From: Gemmatimonadota bacterium | GTDB lineage: Bacteria; Gemmatimonadota; Gemmatimonadetes; Gemmatimonadales; GWC2-71-9 | Reading direction: 5' to 3' | DNA: 7,274 nucleotides | Assembly (NCBI GenBank): GCA_004357415.1 | Contig: SMVY01000022.1 | Coordinates: 1 to 7,274 of the forward strand | Part shown: piece by piece, positions 1-6,256 of the stretch | Layout: every line of letters starts with the position of its first letter | How positions within the stretch are numbered: position 1 is the first letter of the stretch | Position numbers and translations under genes: made by a program | The notes under the pieces: model-generated | The model's input: only the letters and a program-made list of their open reading frames with translations | Database searches by the model: none | What the model was told of the DNA's origin: nothing

Positions 1-1131
1 CTGGTGATCCGTCCCACATCGGAGACCATCATCTACGCGATGTTCTCCAAGTGGATTCAGAGTTGGCGCGACTTGCCGGTGCTGATGAACCAGTGGTGCA
101 ACGTCGTGCGGTGGGAACTGCGCACGCGGCTGTTCCTCAGGACCACCGAGTTCCTGTGGCAAGAGGGGCACACGGCCCATGCCACCGAAGCGGAAGCCGA
201 GGAAGAAGCGCGCCGGATGCTTGGCGTGTACCGCACCTTCATGGAAGAATTCATCGCCATGCCGGTGATCACCGGCCTGAAGAGCGACAGCGAACGCTTC
301 GCCGGGGCCGTTCGCACCTATGCCGCCGAAGCGCTCATGCAGGACAACAAGTCGCTCCAGGCAGGAACCAGCCACAACCTGGGGCAGAACTTCGCCAAGG
401 CGTTCGATACCACGTTCCAGACCGAAGCCGGCGGAGTCGATTACGTGTGGAGTACCTCCTGGGGCGTCTCCACCCGACTCATCGGCGGCTTGATCATGAC
501 CCATGGCGACGACAGCGGCCTGGTGTGTCCGCCGCGTCTGGCGCGGTATCAGGTCGTCATCGTCCCCATCTACCGGACGGACGAGCAACGGGCCGCCGTC
601 GTCGAAGCCGCAGAGCGGATCCGCGGCGAACTGCACGCGGCAGGAATCCGAGTACACCTCGACAGCCGGGACGGCATGAAACCGGGGGCCAAGTATTACG
701 AGTGGGAGGCGCGGGGGACGCCGCTCAGAATCGAGTTGGGGCCCCGTGACCTAGAGGCGGGAACGGTGGTCGTCGCCAAGCGGACCGGGGGGAAGGAACC
801 GGTACCGATGGAAGGGCTCGCCGCCGCCATAGCCGATCGACTGGATGCGTTGCAGCAGGAGTTGTTCGAGGCTGCGCTCGAGCGCCGCGAGGCCAACAGC
901 CTGCGCGGTGCCACCCGGGAGCAACTGCGTGAGTTCATCGCCGGTGACGGTGGGTTCGTGTACGCCGGCTGGTGCGGTGGTGCACAATGCGAAGCGGACA
1001 TCAAGGCCGACACCAAGGCCACGATCCGCGTCCTGCCGGACGAGGAGTTCCGTTCGGCCGAGGCGCCTACCACCTGTGTCTGGTGTGGCAAACCGAGTGT
1101 GACGGAGGCGGTGTGGGCGAAAGCCTATTGA
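1..1131 (+). CDS. proS: Prolyl-tRNA synthetase, archaeal/eukaryote-like type, 5' end missing
   Basis: This cytoplasmic class II synthetase attaches proline to tRNA-Pro using ATP. The frame is already open at base 1, so the 376 codons seen lack roughly the first 110-130 residues of a protein usually near 480-500. Visible in order: RPTSET near the fragment start; the motif 2 region with VVRWELRTR and FLWQEGHTAH; the proline/adenylate-pocket stretch with GTSHNLGQNF; and motif 3 with GLIMTHGDD, followed by the anticodon-binding domain starting at QVVIVPI. The C-terminal domain has four cysteines (codons at 973, 988, 1075, 1084; C-X4-C and C-X2-C), a probable zinc site. The protein ends in AKAY, as this subtype does with its conserved terminal Tyr. 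There is no sign of the insertion-containing classical bacterial form. The 3' end overlaps lysA by 19 nt. The family is certain; only the start is unseen. Confidence 0.96.
   Translation: MVIRPTSETIIYAMFSKWIQSWRDLPVLMNQWCNVVRWELRTRLFLRTTEFLWQEGHTAHATEAEAEEEARRMLGVYRTFMEEFIAMPVITGLKSDSERFAGAVRTYAAEALMQDNKSLQAGTSHNLGQNFAKAFDTTFQTEAGGVDYVWSTSWGVSTRLIGGLIMTHGDDSGLVCPPRLARYQVVIVPIYRTDEQRAAVVEAAERIRGELHAAGIRVHLDSRDGMKPGAKYYEWEARGTPLRIELGPRDLEAGTVVVAKRTGGKEPVPMEGLAAAIADRLDALQQELFEAALERREANSLRGATREQLREFIAGDGGFVYAGWCGGAQCEADIKADTKATIRVLPDEEFRSAEAPTTCVWCGKPSVTEAVWAKAY
1104..1108 (+). promoter_or_regulatory. Ribosome-binding site inside proS, supports the lysA GTG start
   Basis: GGAGG lies within the last codons of proS, 4 nt before GTG 1113. 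No comparable purine-rich site precedes the ATG at 1176, and for the TTG at 1128 this site is 19 nt away. The spacing is a little short, so the start choice is likely rather than certain. Confidence 0.55.
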
Positions 1132-2396
1132 GCTCCTCCGTCGCGGGGGTCGAGCGGGTTGGCTCCTCGCTGCAGATGGCCGGCGTGGCCCTCAGCGACA
1201 TCGCCGAGACGGTGGGTACGCCGACGTTCGTCTACAACGCGGAGTTCATTCGGGATCGCTACGGTATTCTGGCCCGAGCTCTTGCCGGCATGCCCTACCG
1301 GATTCACTACGCCGTCAAGGCCAACAGCAACCTCGCGGTTCTGCGGCTGCTGAGAGAGCTGGGGGCGGGCGCCGACCTGGTGTCCGGCGGCGAGCTGCGG
1401 CGCGCGCTGGCTGCGGGATTCAACCCCGACCGGTTGATCTTCAGTGGGGTCGGCAAGACCGACGCCGAGTTGTCGTTGGCCATCGACGAGGAGATTGGCC
1501 ACATCGCCATCGAGTCGCTGGCGGAACTCGACCGTATCGCCACCTTGGCCGATGCGCTGCAGCGCAACGTGCGGCTTGCTGTCCGTATCAACCCCGAAGT
1601 CACCACTGAAACCCACCCATACATCTCAACGGGCGAGAAGGGAATCAAGTTCGGCGTCCCCGTCGACCGGGTCCCCGATGCCGCGCGGCGTATCCTCGAG
1701 CACCCCCGACTGACCCTGACCGCAGTGGCGATGCACCTGGGAAGCCAGCTAACGGACCCCGAACCGTACCTGCATGGCATCCGCCATCTCCTCGAACTCG
1801 TTGAAGCGCTGGAGGGGCAGGGCACCACCACTATCGAAGCGATCGACATCGGCGGCGGCCTGGGCGTCGATTACGGCGACGGGCGCGAGATGGCCATCTC
1901 GTCGTTTGCGTCGGCTGTCCGGGGGTTGTTGGAGCCGTCGGGCCTGACGGTTTATCTGGAACCCGGCCGGTACCTGACCGGAAATGCCGGTGTGCTGCTG
2001 ACCCGGGTGCTGTATTGCAAGCACTCTGGGGGCAGGGAATTCGTCATCGTCGATGCCGGCTTCAACGATTTCCTGCGGCCCAGCCGGTATCAGGCCCTGC
2101 ACGCCATGATCGAAGTCGAGGCCCACGGGCGGGCGTCGCGGCTGGTCGACGTGGTCGGGCCCATCTGTGAGACCGGCGATTTCTTCGCGCTCGAGCGCTC
2201 GCTGCCGGCGGTGGAGCCGGGGGAACTCCTGGCCGTCATGGGGGCCGGCGCCTATGGCTTCGTCATGAGTTCCAACTACAACACGCGACCCCGCGCCGCC
2301 GAGGTCATGGTCGACGGCGGGCGGTTCGGTGTCGCCCGGCCGCGCGAATCGGCAGCGGCCCTGTTCGCCGACGAAAATCCCACACCCTTGGAGTAA
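1113..2396 (+). CDS. lysA: Diaminopimelate decarboxylase (last step of lysine synthesis)
   Basis: LysA is a cytoplasmic PLP enzyme that decarboxylates meso-diaminopimelate to L-lysine. From GTG 1113 it has 427 residues, the usual family length. The fold type III barrel carries the PLP lysine in YAVKANSN (K69), H208 in HLGSQ, and the phosphate-binding GGGLG at 247-251. The second domain has EPGR at 283, the CETGD motif with C352, and GAYGF with Y381 followed by SNYNTRPR, all typical of LysA active sites. The start was chosen because GGAGG precedes GTG 1113, and because family members have 15-25 residues before the segment seen here as LQMAGVALSDIA. Starting at ATG 1176 would cut into that segment. 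TTG 1128, overlapping the proS stop, is an alternative. The open frame reaches back to 972, but that part is inside proS. The gene overlaps proS by 19 nt and ends 2 nt before guaA, so co-transcription is likely. Confidence 0.95.
   Translation: MGESLLSSSVAGVERVGSSLQMAGVALSDIAETVGTPTFVYNAEFIRDRYGILARALAGMPYRIHYAVKANSNLAVLRLLRELGAGADLVSGGELRRALAAGFNPDRLIFSGVGKTDAELSLAIDEEIGHIAIESLAELDRIATLADALQRNVRLAVRINPEVTTETHPYISTGEKGIKFGVPVDRVPDAARRILEHPRLTLTAVAMHLGSQLTDPEPYLHGIRHLLELVEALEGQGTTTIEAIDIGGGLGVDYGDGREMAISSFASAVRGLLEPSGLTVYLEPGRYLTGNAGVLLTRVLYCKHSGGREFVIVDAGFNDFLRPSRYQALHAMIEVEAHGRASRLVDVVGPICETGDFFALERSLPAVEPGELLAVMGAGAYGFVMSSNYNTRPRAAEVMVDGGRFGVARPRESAAALFADENPTPLE
2390..2393 (+). promoter_or_regulatory. 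Ribosome-binding site at the end of lysA, sets the guaA TTG start
   Basis: GGAG spans the last sense codons of lysA and lies 5 nt before TTG 2399. It makes the TTG credible as the real start and suggests translational coupling of lysA and guaA. Confidence 0.6.
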
Positions 2397-2398
2397 CG

Positions 2399-3958
2399 TT
2401 GCCGGACACCCACCACGACGGCATCCTGATCATCGATTTCGGCTCGCAGTACACCCAGCTCATCGCCCGGCGCATCCGGGAGGAGCACGTGTACTGCGAG
2501 ATCCACCCGCCGACCCGTGACTCGGACTGGATACGGGAATGGGCCCCCAAGGGAATCATTCTCTCGGGCGGTCCGGCCTCCGTTTACGACGAGGGGGTGC
2601 CGACCGCCGATCCTGGGATCCTCGATCTGGACGTGCCGGTGCTGGGGTTGTGCTACGGCATGCATGTCATCGCCCAGCTGAGCGGCGGCGCGGTGGTCGG
2701 CGCCCAGCGCCACGAGTATGGCCGGACCGAGCTGCAAGTCGTCGGCGGCCGGCTGTTCGAGGGGTTCACCCCGGGCGAGGAGACCCCCGTGTGGATGAGC
2801 CACGGCGATTTCGTGGAGACACCGCCGCAGGGATTCGTGGTCACCGCCCGGAGCGACAACACGCCCGTCGCCGCATTCGAACACGGCGAGCGCCCCATCT
2901 TCGGGCTCCAGTTCCACCCCGAAGTGGATCACACACCCCGGGGCGTCGAGCTGCTCAGCACCTTCCTGTTCGACGTGTGCCACTGCGCGCCGGATTGGAC
3001 ACCCGGGCACTTCGTGGACAGCGAGATCGACCGTTTGCGCCAGCTGGTTGGGCCCGACAACCATGTCATCTGCGGTTTGTCCGGCGGTGTGGATTCGTCG
3101 GTGGCCTCGGTGCTGGTTCACCGGGCGATCGGCGACCAGCTCACCTGCATTTTCGTCGACCACGGACTGCTGCGACTGCACGAGCGCGACCAGGTCGAAC
3201 ACACCTTCCGCCGGCACCTGGGCATCGACCTGATCGTGGTGGACGCCGCCGCGGAGTTCCTGCAACAGCTGGAGGGCGTGACCGACCCGGAGGAAAAGCG
3301 GCGCCGAATCGGCCACACGTTCATCGACGTCTTCGAGCGCGAAGCCAACAAACTGGGCGACAGCGTCAAGTTCTTGGTACAGGGCACCCTGTACCCGGAC
3401 GTCATCGAATCCGTGTCGCCCGCCGGCGGTCCCTCGGCCACCATCAAGACACATCACAACGTGGGTGGACTCCCGGAGCGCCTCCCGTTCACCCTGATCG
3501 AACCCCTACGCGAACTGTTCAAGGACGAAGTCCGCCAGGTGGGACGGGAACTGGGGCTGCCGGAGGAGATGGTGGCACGGCACCCGTTCCCCGGCCCCGG
3601 ACTGGCCATTCGCATCCTGGGCGAGGTCACCGGGCAGCAGCTCGATTGCCTGCGGAAGGTGGACCACATCTACATCGAGGAAATCCGGGCCGCCGGCCTG
3701 TATGACGACATTTGGCAGGCGTTCGCCGTGCTCCTGCCGATTCGGTCGGTCGGGGTCCAGGGCGACTACCGCACCTACGACCAGGCGGTCGCCCTCAGGG
3801 CGGTGACCAGCAAGGACGGCATGACCGCCGACTGGTTCCCCTTTCCCGCCGACGTCCTGGGACGGATCTCCAATCGCATCGCCAATGAGGTCGAAGGGGT
3901 CAACCGCGTGGTCTACGACGTCAGCAGCAAACCGCCCGCCACCATCGAGTGGGAGTGA
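2399..3958 (+). CDS. guaA: GMP synthase, glutamine-hydrolysing
   Basis: GuaA converts XMP to GMP with ATP and ammonia released from glutamine, the last step of GMP synthesis in the cytoplasm. The 519-residue length is normal and the protein is complete. The N-terminal class I amidotransferase domain (about 8-195) has the triad C85 (GLCYGMH), H173 and E175 (QFHPEV). The ATP-pyrophosphatase domain follows, with the P-loop SGGVDS at 228-233, then GTLYPDVIES, KTHHNVGG and the HPFPGPGLAIR segment. The C-terminal dimerisation domain ends in KPPATIEWE, as in most GuaA proteins. TTG 2399 is the chosen start: it has GGAG at 5 nt and leaves only a short leader before the LIIDFGSQY strand that opens the amidotransferase fold. 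The gene sits 2 nt after lysA and 2 nt before the PAP2 gene. No active-site residue is missing. Confidence 0.97.
   Translation: MPDTHHDGILIIDFGSQYTQLIARRIREEHVYCEIHPPTRDSDWIREWAPKGIILSGGPASVYDEGVPTADPGILDLDVPVLGLCYGMHVIAQLSGGAVVGAQRHEYGRTELQVVGGRLFEGFTPGEETPVWMSHGDFVETPPQGFVVTARSDNTPVAAFEHGERPIFGLQFHPEVDHTPRGVELLSTFLFDVCHCAPDWTPGHFVDSEIDRLRQLVGPDNHVICGLSGGVDSSVASVLVHRAIGDQLTCIFVDHGLLRLHERDQVEHTFRRHLGIDLIVVDAAAEFLQQLEGVTDPEEKRRRIGHTFIDVFEREANKLGDSVKFLVQGTLYPDVIESVSPAGGPSATIKTHHNVGGLPERLPFTLIEPLRELFKDEVRQVGRELGLPEEMVARHPFPGPGLAIRILGEVTGQQLDCLRKVDHIYIEEIRAAGLYDDIWQAFAVLLPIRSVGVQGDYRTYDQAVALRAVTSKDGMTADWFPFPADVLGRISNRIANEVEGVNRVVYDVSSKPPATIEWE
3951..3955 (+). promoter_or_regulatory. Ribosome-binding site at the end of guaA, favours GTG 3961
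   Basis: GGGAG lies in the final codons of guaA, 5 nt before GTG 3961. This is the same arrangement as at the lysA-guaA junction: site in the last codons, then stop, 2 nt, and a non-ATG start. It favours 3961 over the in-frame GTGs at 3949 and 3955, which have no such site in front. Confidence 0.5.
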
Positions 3959-3960
3959 CG

Positions 3961-4698
3961 GTGGCTGAAGACAGCGGCCGGTCGCCGGGGGTCCGCTGGG
4001 CCGTCGCCGGCCTGGCGACAGCGCTCCTGGCCGCGGGCTTCCTGTGGTTCGCCGGCATCGACCTCTGGTTCACCGGTCTTTTCTGGAATGGCACCGACGG
4101 GTTCTTCCTGCGGGACGCGTGGTGGGTCCGGACGATGTACCAGATCATCCCGATTCTCAGCTACAGCGTGGTCGGCATCGCGCTGATCGGCTTGATCGTC
4201 ACCGCCGTCCGACGGCGGCCCCTGGGGCCGTGGCGCAGCCGCGTGTTCCTCTACCTGATTGCGGTAGTGGCCATAGGGCCCGGCCTGGTGGTCAACGTGG
4301 TATTCAAGGATCACTGGGGCAGGGCCCGCCCCAGGGACGTGGTCGAGTTCGGCGGCACCAAGGCGTTTACCCCCGCATTCGTGATCAGCGACCAGTGCCC
4401 CAAGAACTGCTCGTTCGTCGCCGGCCACCCCTCGATGGCGTTCGCCATGGTGGCGCTCGTGCTGGTGGCTGCCAGCCCCCGACCCAGCCGCCGCCGAGCC
4501 TGGTTGATCGCTCTGGTGGTCGCGGCAGGAATGGTGGTTGGGTTCGGGCGGATCGTGCAGGGCGGACACTTCCTCAGTGACGTGATCTTCTCCGCCATCT
4601 TCACGGTGGCGGTCGCCGTGGGCTTGTACCGGCTGTTTGGACTGGACCCCATGTCGAGCGGATTGGACCGATCGGATGCCCCATCTGCCGGAGCGTGA
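3961..4698 (+). CDS. Membrane phosphatase of the PAP2 superfamily
   Basis: This 245-residue integral inner-membrane protein belongs to the type 2 phosphatidic acid phosphatase superfamily, whose members remove phosphate from lipid phosphates, undecaprenyl diphosphate or lipid A. All three catalytic motifs are present: K116-X6-R123-P124 in KDHWGRARP; the GH motif with H156 in SFVAGHPSM, where the classical form is PSGH; and R197-X5-H203-X3-D207 in RIVQGGHFLSD. About six hydrophobic segments are visible, near residues 13-33, 60-83, 97-115, 155-172, 180-196 and 208-226. The motif faces should point to the periplasm, as in known relatives. Two cysteines (DQCPKNCSF) lie just before the catalytic His and could form a disulphide. 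Motif spacing recalls LpxE/PgpB-like enzymes, but the substrate cannot be read from sequence. The gene is 2 nt after guaA, and its 3' end overlaps the HD gene by 23 nt. Confidence 0.88.
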   Translation: MAEDSGRSPGVRWAVAGLATALLAAGFLWFAGIDLWFTGLFWNGTDGFFLRDAWWVRTMYQIIPILSYSVVGIALIGLIVTAVRRRPLGPWRSRVFLYLIAVVAIGPGLVVNVVFKDHWGRARPRDVVEFGGTKAFTPAFVISDQCPKNCSFVAGHPSMAFAMVALVLVAASPRPSRRRAWLIALVVAAGMVVGFGRIVQGGHFLSDVIFSAIFTVAVAVGLYRLFGLDPMSSGLDRSDAPSAGA

Positions 4699-5326
4699 TG
4701 CCAAAGCGTGGCACCGTCTCTGGCGGGATCTGGAACTCGATCCCCCGCCGGGCCTGGTGGACCAGATCCTGGCGGCCTATGACGACCCCAAGCGCCACTA
4801 CCACTCCCGGCAACACCTGCGCGACTCGTTGAGACGATTCTGGGCCGTCCGGGGGTTGGCCCGGGAGCCGCTCCTCGTGGAACTGGCTCTCTGGTTTCAC
4901 GACGCGGTATACCGCGCCAACCGATCGGACAATGAGGAACAGAGCGCTCGGTGGGCCACGGAGGCCCTCCTCGAAGCTGGGGCCGACAGCGACGCGGCAG
5001 ACACGGTGGCCCACATGATTCTCGCCACCCGGCATGGCTCGGCCATGCCTGAAGGCGACGCCGCGCTCCTGTGCGACATCGACCTGGCCATCCTGGGTGC
5101 GCGCCTACGGACATATGATGAGTATGAGCAGGCCATCAGAGCCGAGTATTCCTGGGTTCCAGTGGCACTCTATCGAGAGGGACGGGCCAAGATCTTGCGG
5201 AAGCTGTTGCGGCGCGAGCGGATCTACCTGACTGAACCGTTCGCCCGGCGCTGGGAACGGCGCGCCCGCGCCAATCTCACCCGGGAGCTCGGCGAGCTGG
5301 CCGGGGAGGAGGAGGCGTCACCGTGA
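4676..5326 (+). CDS. Predicted metal-dependent HD-superfamily phosphohydrolase (COG4339-like)
   Basis: This is a soluble, probably cytoplasmic protein of 216 residues with the pattern of the COG4339 HD family. Features seen: RHYHSRQH at 40-47 with H43/H47, the metal-binding pair H75-D76 in LWFHDAVY, DNEEQSA at 85-91, H120, and the CDIDLAILG segment at 133-141 with D134/D136. The C-terminal region (EYSWV, YREGR, then an Arg-rich helix) also matches the family. HD enzymes use bound divalent metal to cleave phosphate esters, often of nucleotides, but no substrate is established for this subgroup as far as I know. ATG 4676 was chosen; the frame is open to TTG 4637, but family similarity does not need those residues. 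A weak GGA at 4665-4667 precedes it. The gene overlaps the PAP2 gene by 23 nt and the next gene by 4 nt (GTGA), so translation is probably coupled. Confidence 0.85.
   Translation: MPHLPERDAKAWHRLWRDLELDPPPGLVDQILAAYDDPKRHYHSRQHLRDSLRRFWAVRGLAREPLLVELALWFHDAVYRANRSDNEEQSARWATEALLEAGADSDAADTVAHMILATRHGSAMPEGDAALLCDIDLAILGARLRTYDEYEQAIRAEYSWVPVALYREGRAKILRKLLRRERIYLTEPFARRWERRARANLTRELGELAGEEEASP
5311..5315 (+). promoter_or_regulatory. Strong ribosome-binding site for the AlbA_2 gene
   Basis: GGAGG lies in the last codons of the HD gene, 7 nt before GTG 5323, within a longer GGGGAGGAGGAGG purine run. It is the best-placed ribosome-binding site in the window and confirms the GTG start that overlaps the HD stop codon. 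Confidence 0.7.
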
Positions 5327-6117
5327 TCGTCCTCACTCGGGACGTGCTCAATCGCCTGATGATGTGGCACCTGGTGACCGGGGCGCTCGTGGGCGTGCTG
5401 ATCCTGCAGCCGGTCAACGATCTCATCTACTGGTTTCAACACGACTCAGATGCTGCCACGGCATGGGGATACGTGTGGCACCAGCTCTGGGCATCTCTCG
5501 TAGGCGCCGAGTGGCGCAAGGGCCTGTTCTACGCCGGGGTGGGTGCGCTGGTCGGTGCTCTTACCGCGGCGTTCTCGCGCCGCGTGCTCACCCAGCAGCG
5601 CCGCATGGTGCAGTTGACGATGGAACTGGAGCGGGATCTGATCGCCCTCATCGCCAAGGGCGAGAGCCGGCGAGCGGAATTCAAGTCGTCGTTTCGCTGG
5701 GACGTCAAAGCGGACAAGATCAACAGGGCGCTGGAACACCCCGTACTCAAGAGCCTGGCAGCGTTTCTCAACTCCGATGGTGGCACGTTGCTCATCGGCG
5801 TGTCGGACGATGGAACTATCTTCGGCCTGGCGCGAGACTATCAAACTCTCAAGAAGAAAGACCGCGACGGGTTTGAGCAGGCCATCATGACGGCGGTATC
5901 CGGCAAAATGGGGACCGACGTCTGTGCCAATCTGCAGGTGGTGTTCCACGCTGTTGACGGTGACGACCTGTGCCGCATCATCGTCAACCCGTCACGCCGA
6001 CCGGTCTATCTGTCGCAGGGAAGGGAAACGGAGTTCTACGTAAGGACGGGCACCAGCACCAGGCAGCTCAACGTGCAGGAGGCTATCGAGTACATCCAGA
6101 GCCGGTGGCCCAAGTAG
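5323..6117 (+). CDS. Membrane-anchored AlbA_2 (Schlafen-like) domain protein
   Basis: The 264-residue protein has two hydrophobic segments, about 16-38 and 66-84, separated by a loop of about 27 residues. A likely short coiled or helical linker follows (about 88-112), then a single AlbA_2 domain (about 113-262). Domain hallmarks: GESRRAEFKSSF (E114, E119, K121), the alternation LAAFLNSDGGTLLIGVSDDG at about 145-164, a KKKDRDGFEQ helix, PVYLSQG, and FYVRTGTSTRQL followed by YIQSRW at the C terminus. AlbA_2 domains occur in transcription regulators and in Schlafen nucleases, where two Glu five residues apart plus a downstream Asp form the RNase site. E114/E119 and D162 or D163 could correspond, but this is inference. 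There is no AAA/GHKL-like ATPase part and no winged helix. The GTG start overlaps the HD stop (GTGA) and has GGAGG at 7 nt. This is probably the last gene of the unit. Its function is unknown. Confidence 0.85.
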   Translation: MIVLTRDVLNRLMMWHLVTGALVGVLILQPVNDLIYWFQHDSDAATAWGYVWHQLWASLVGAEWRKGLFYAGVGALVGALTAAFSRRVLTQQRRMVQLTMELERDLIALIAKGESRRAEFKSSFRWDVKADKINRALEHPVLKSLAAFLNSDGGTLLIGVSDDGTIFGLARDYQTLKKKDRDGFEQAIMTAVSGKMGTDVCANLQVVFHAVDGDDLCRIIVNPSRRPVYLSQGRETEFYVRTGTSTRQLNVQEAIEYIQSRWPK

Positions 6118-6147
6118 GGCGGGGGGGGGCGATCGGCTGACCCCGCC
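6118..6147 (+). terminator. Possible hairpin terminator with a 9-G run
   Basis: Directly after the AlbA_2 stop codon, GGCGGGG (6118-6124) and CCCCGCC (6141-6147) form a perfect 7-bp all-GC inverted repeat with a 16-nt loop. The remaining Gs of the 9-G run allow the stem to slide. No T-tract follows (the next bases are TGTTAC), so this is not a standard intrinsic terminator. It may be a weak or factor-dependent end, or just a GC-rich stem. Its right arm shares one base with the first Pho-like repeat. Confidence 0.3.
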
Positions 6148-6186
6148 TGTTACCTCGCTGTTACACCCTCGTTACTGTTCAATCAC
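6147..6186 (+). promoter_or_regulatory. Tandem Pho-box-like array (probable PhoB binding site)
   Basis: Four heptamers lie at an exact 11-bp period, with 4-bp spacers: CTGTTAC (6147), CTGTTAC (6158), TCGTTAC (6169) and CAATCAC (6180). The known PhoB half-site is CTGTCAT repeated every 11 bp. The first two copies match 5 of 7 positions, the fourth 4 of 7 and the third 3 of 7. The downstream gene belongs to the OprO/OprP family, which in Pseudomonas is induced by phosphate starvation through PhoB. Position, period and target gene therefore agree. That this organism has a PhoB homologue is assumed, not seen. Confidence 0.7.
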
Positions 6187-6196
6187 CTGGCGGTCG

Positions 6197-6202
6197 TACC
6201 TT
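6197..6202 (+). promoter_or_regulatory. Weak -10 element of the porin promoter
   Basis: TACCTT matches TATAAT at three of six positions, including the key T1, A2 and T6. It starts 10 bp after the last Pho-like heptamer, the same gap as in the E. coli phoA promoter, where the Pho box replaces the -35 element. Transcription would begin near 6209-6210, leaving a leader of about 47 nt before ATG 6257. A poor -10 is expected for an activator-dependent promoter. Confidence 0.4.
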
Positions 6203-6231
6203 CGGATCGAACAGCAGATGTCCTCCACTGA

Positions 6232-6245
6232 TCTCGCTTTCGAGA
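6232..6245 (+). other. Small hairpin in the porin leader, next to the ribosome-binding site
   Basis: TCTCG (6232-6236) and CGAGA (6241-6245) can pair around a CTTT loop. The stem ends one base before the purine stretch GGGAAG (6247-6252) that serves as the probable ribosome-binding site. A 5-bp stem is common by chance, so a regulatory role is only possible. Confidence 0.25.
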
Positions 6246-6256
6246 CGGGAAGAATC

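Noticed and set aside
972..1112. N-terminal extension of lysA back to base 972
   Set aside because: This stretch encodes the conserved zinc-tail of ProS in another frame, and LysA proteins do not need the extra 47 residues.
2276..3457. Long antisense open frame of 393 codons across guaA
   Set aside because: It mirrors the codon pattern of guaA, has no recognisable domain, and guaA on the + strand is unmistakable with all catalytic motifs.
2539..3705. Second long + strand open frame of 388 codons inside guaA
   Set aside because: It is an Arg/Gly/Pro-rich shifted frame typical of high-GC shadows and lies wholly inside guaA.
4637..4675. TTG 4637 as the start of the HD gene
   Set aside because: It would deepen the overlap with the PAP2 gene to 62 nt and adds residues with no family match; ATG 4676 gives normal length.
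3913..4704. Antisense open frame of 263 codons over the PAP2 gene
   Set aside because: Low-complexity composition rich in His, Asp and Gly, no domain, and the opposite strand has a clear PAP2 enzyme.
4676..6117. A phage-defence system built on the HD and AlbA_2 genes
   Set aside because: Schlafen-like domains occur in defence, but there is no integrase, toxin-antitoxin, ATPase or compositional break here, and the genes are coupled to core metabolism genes.
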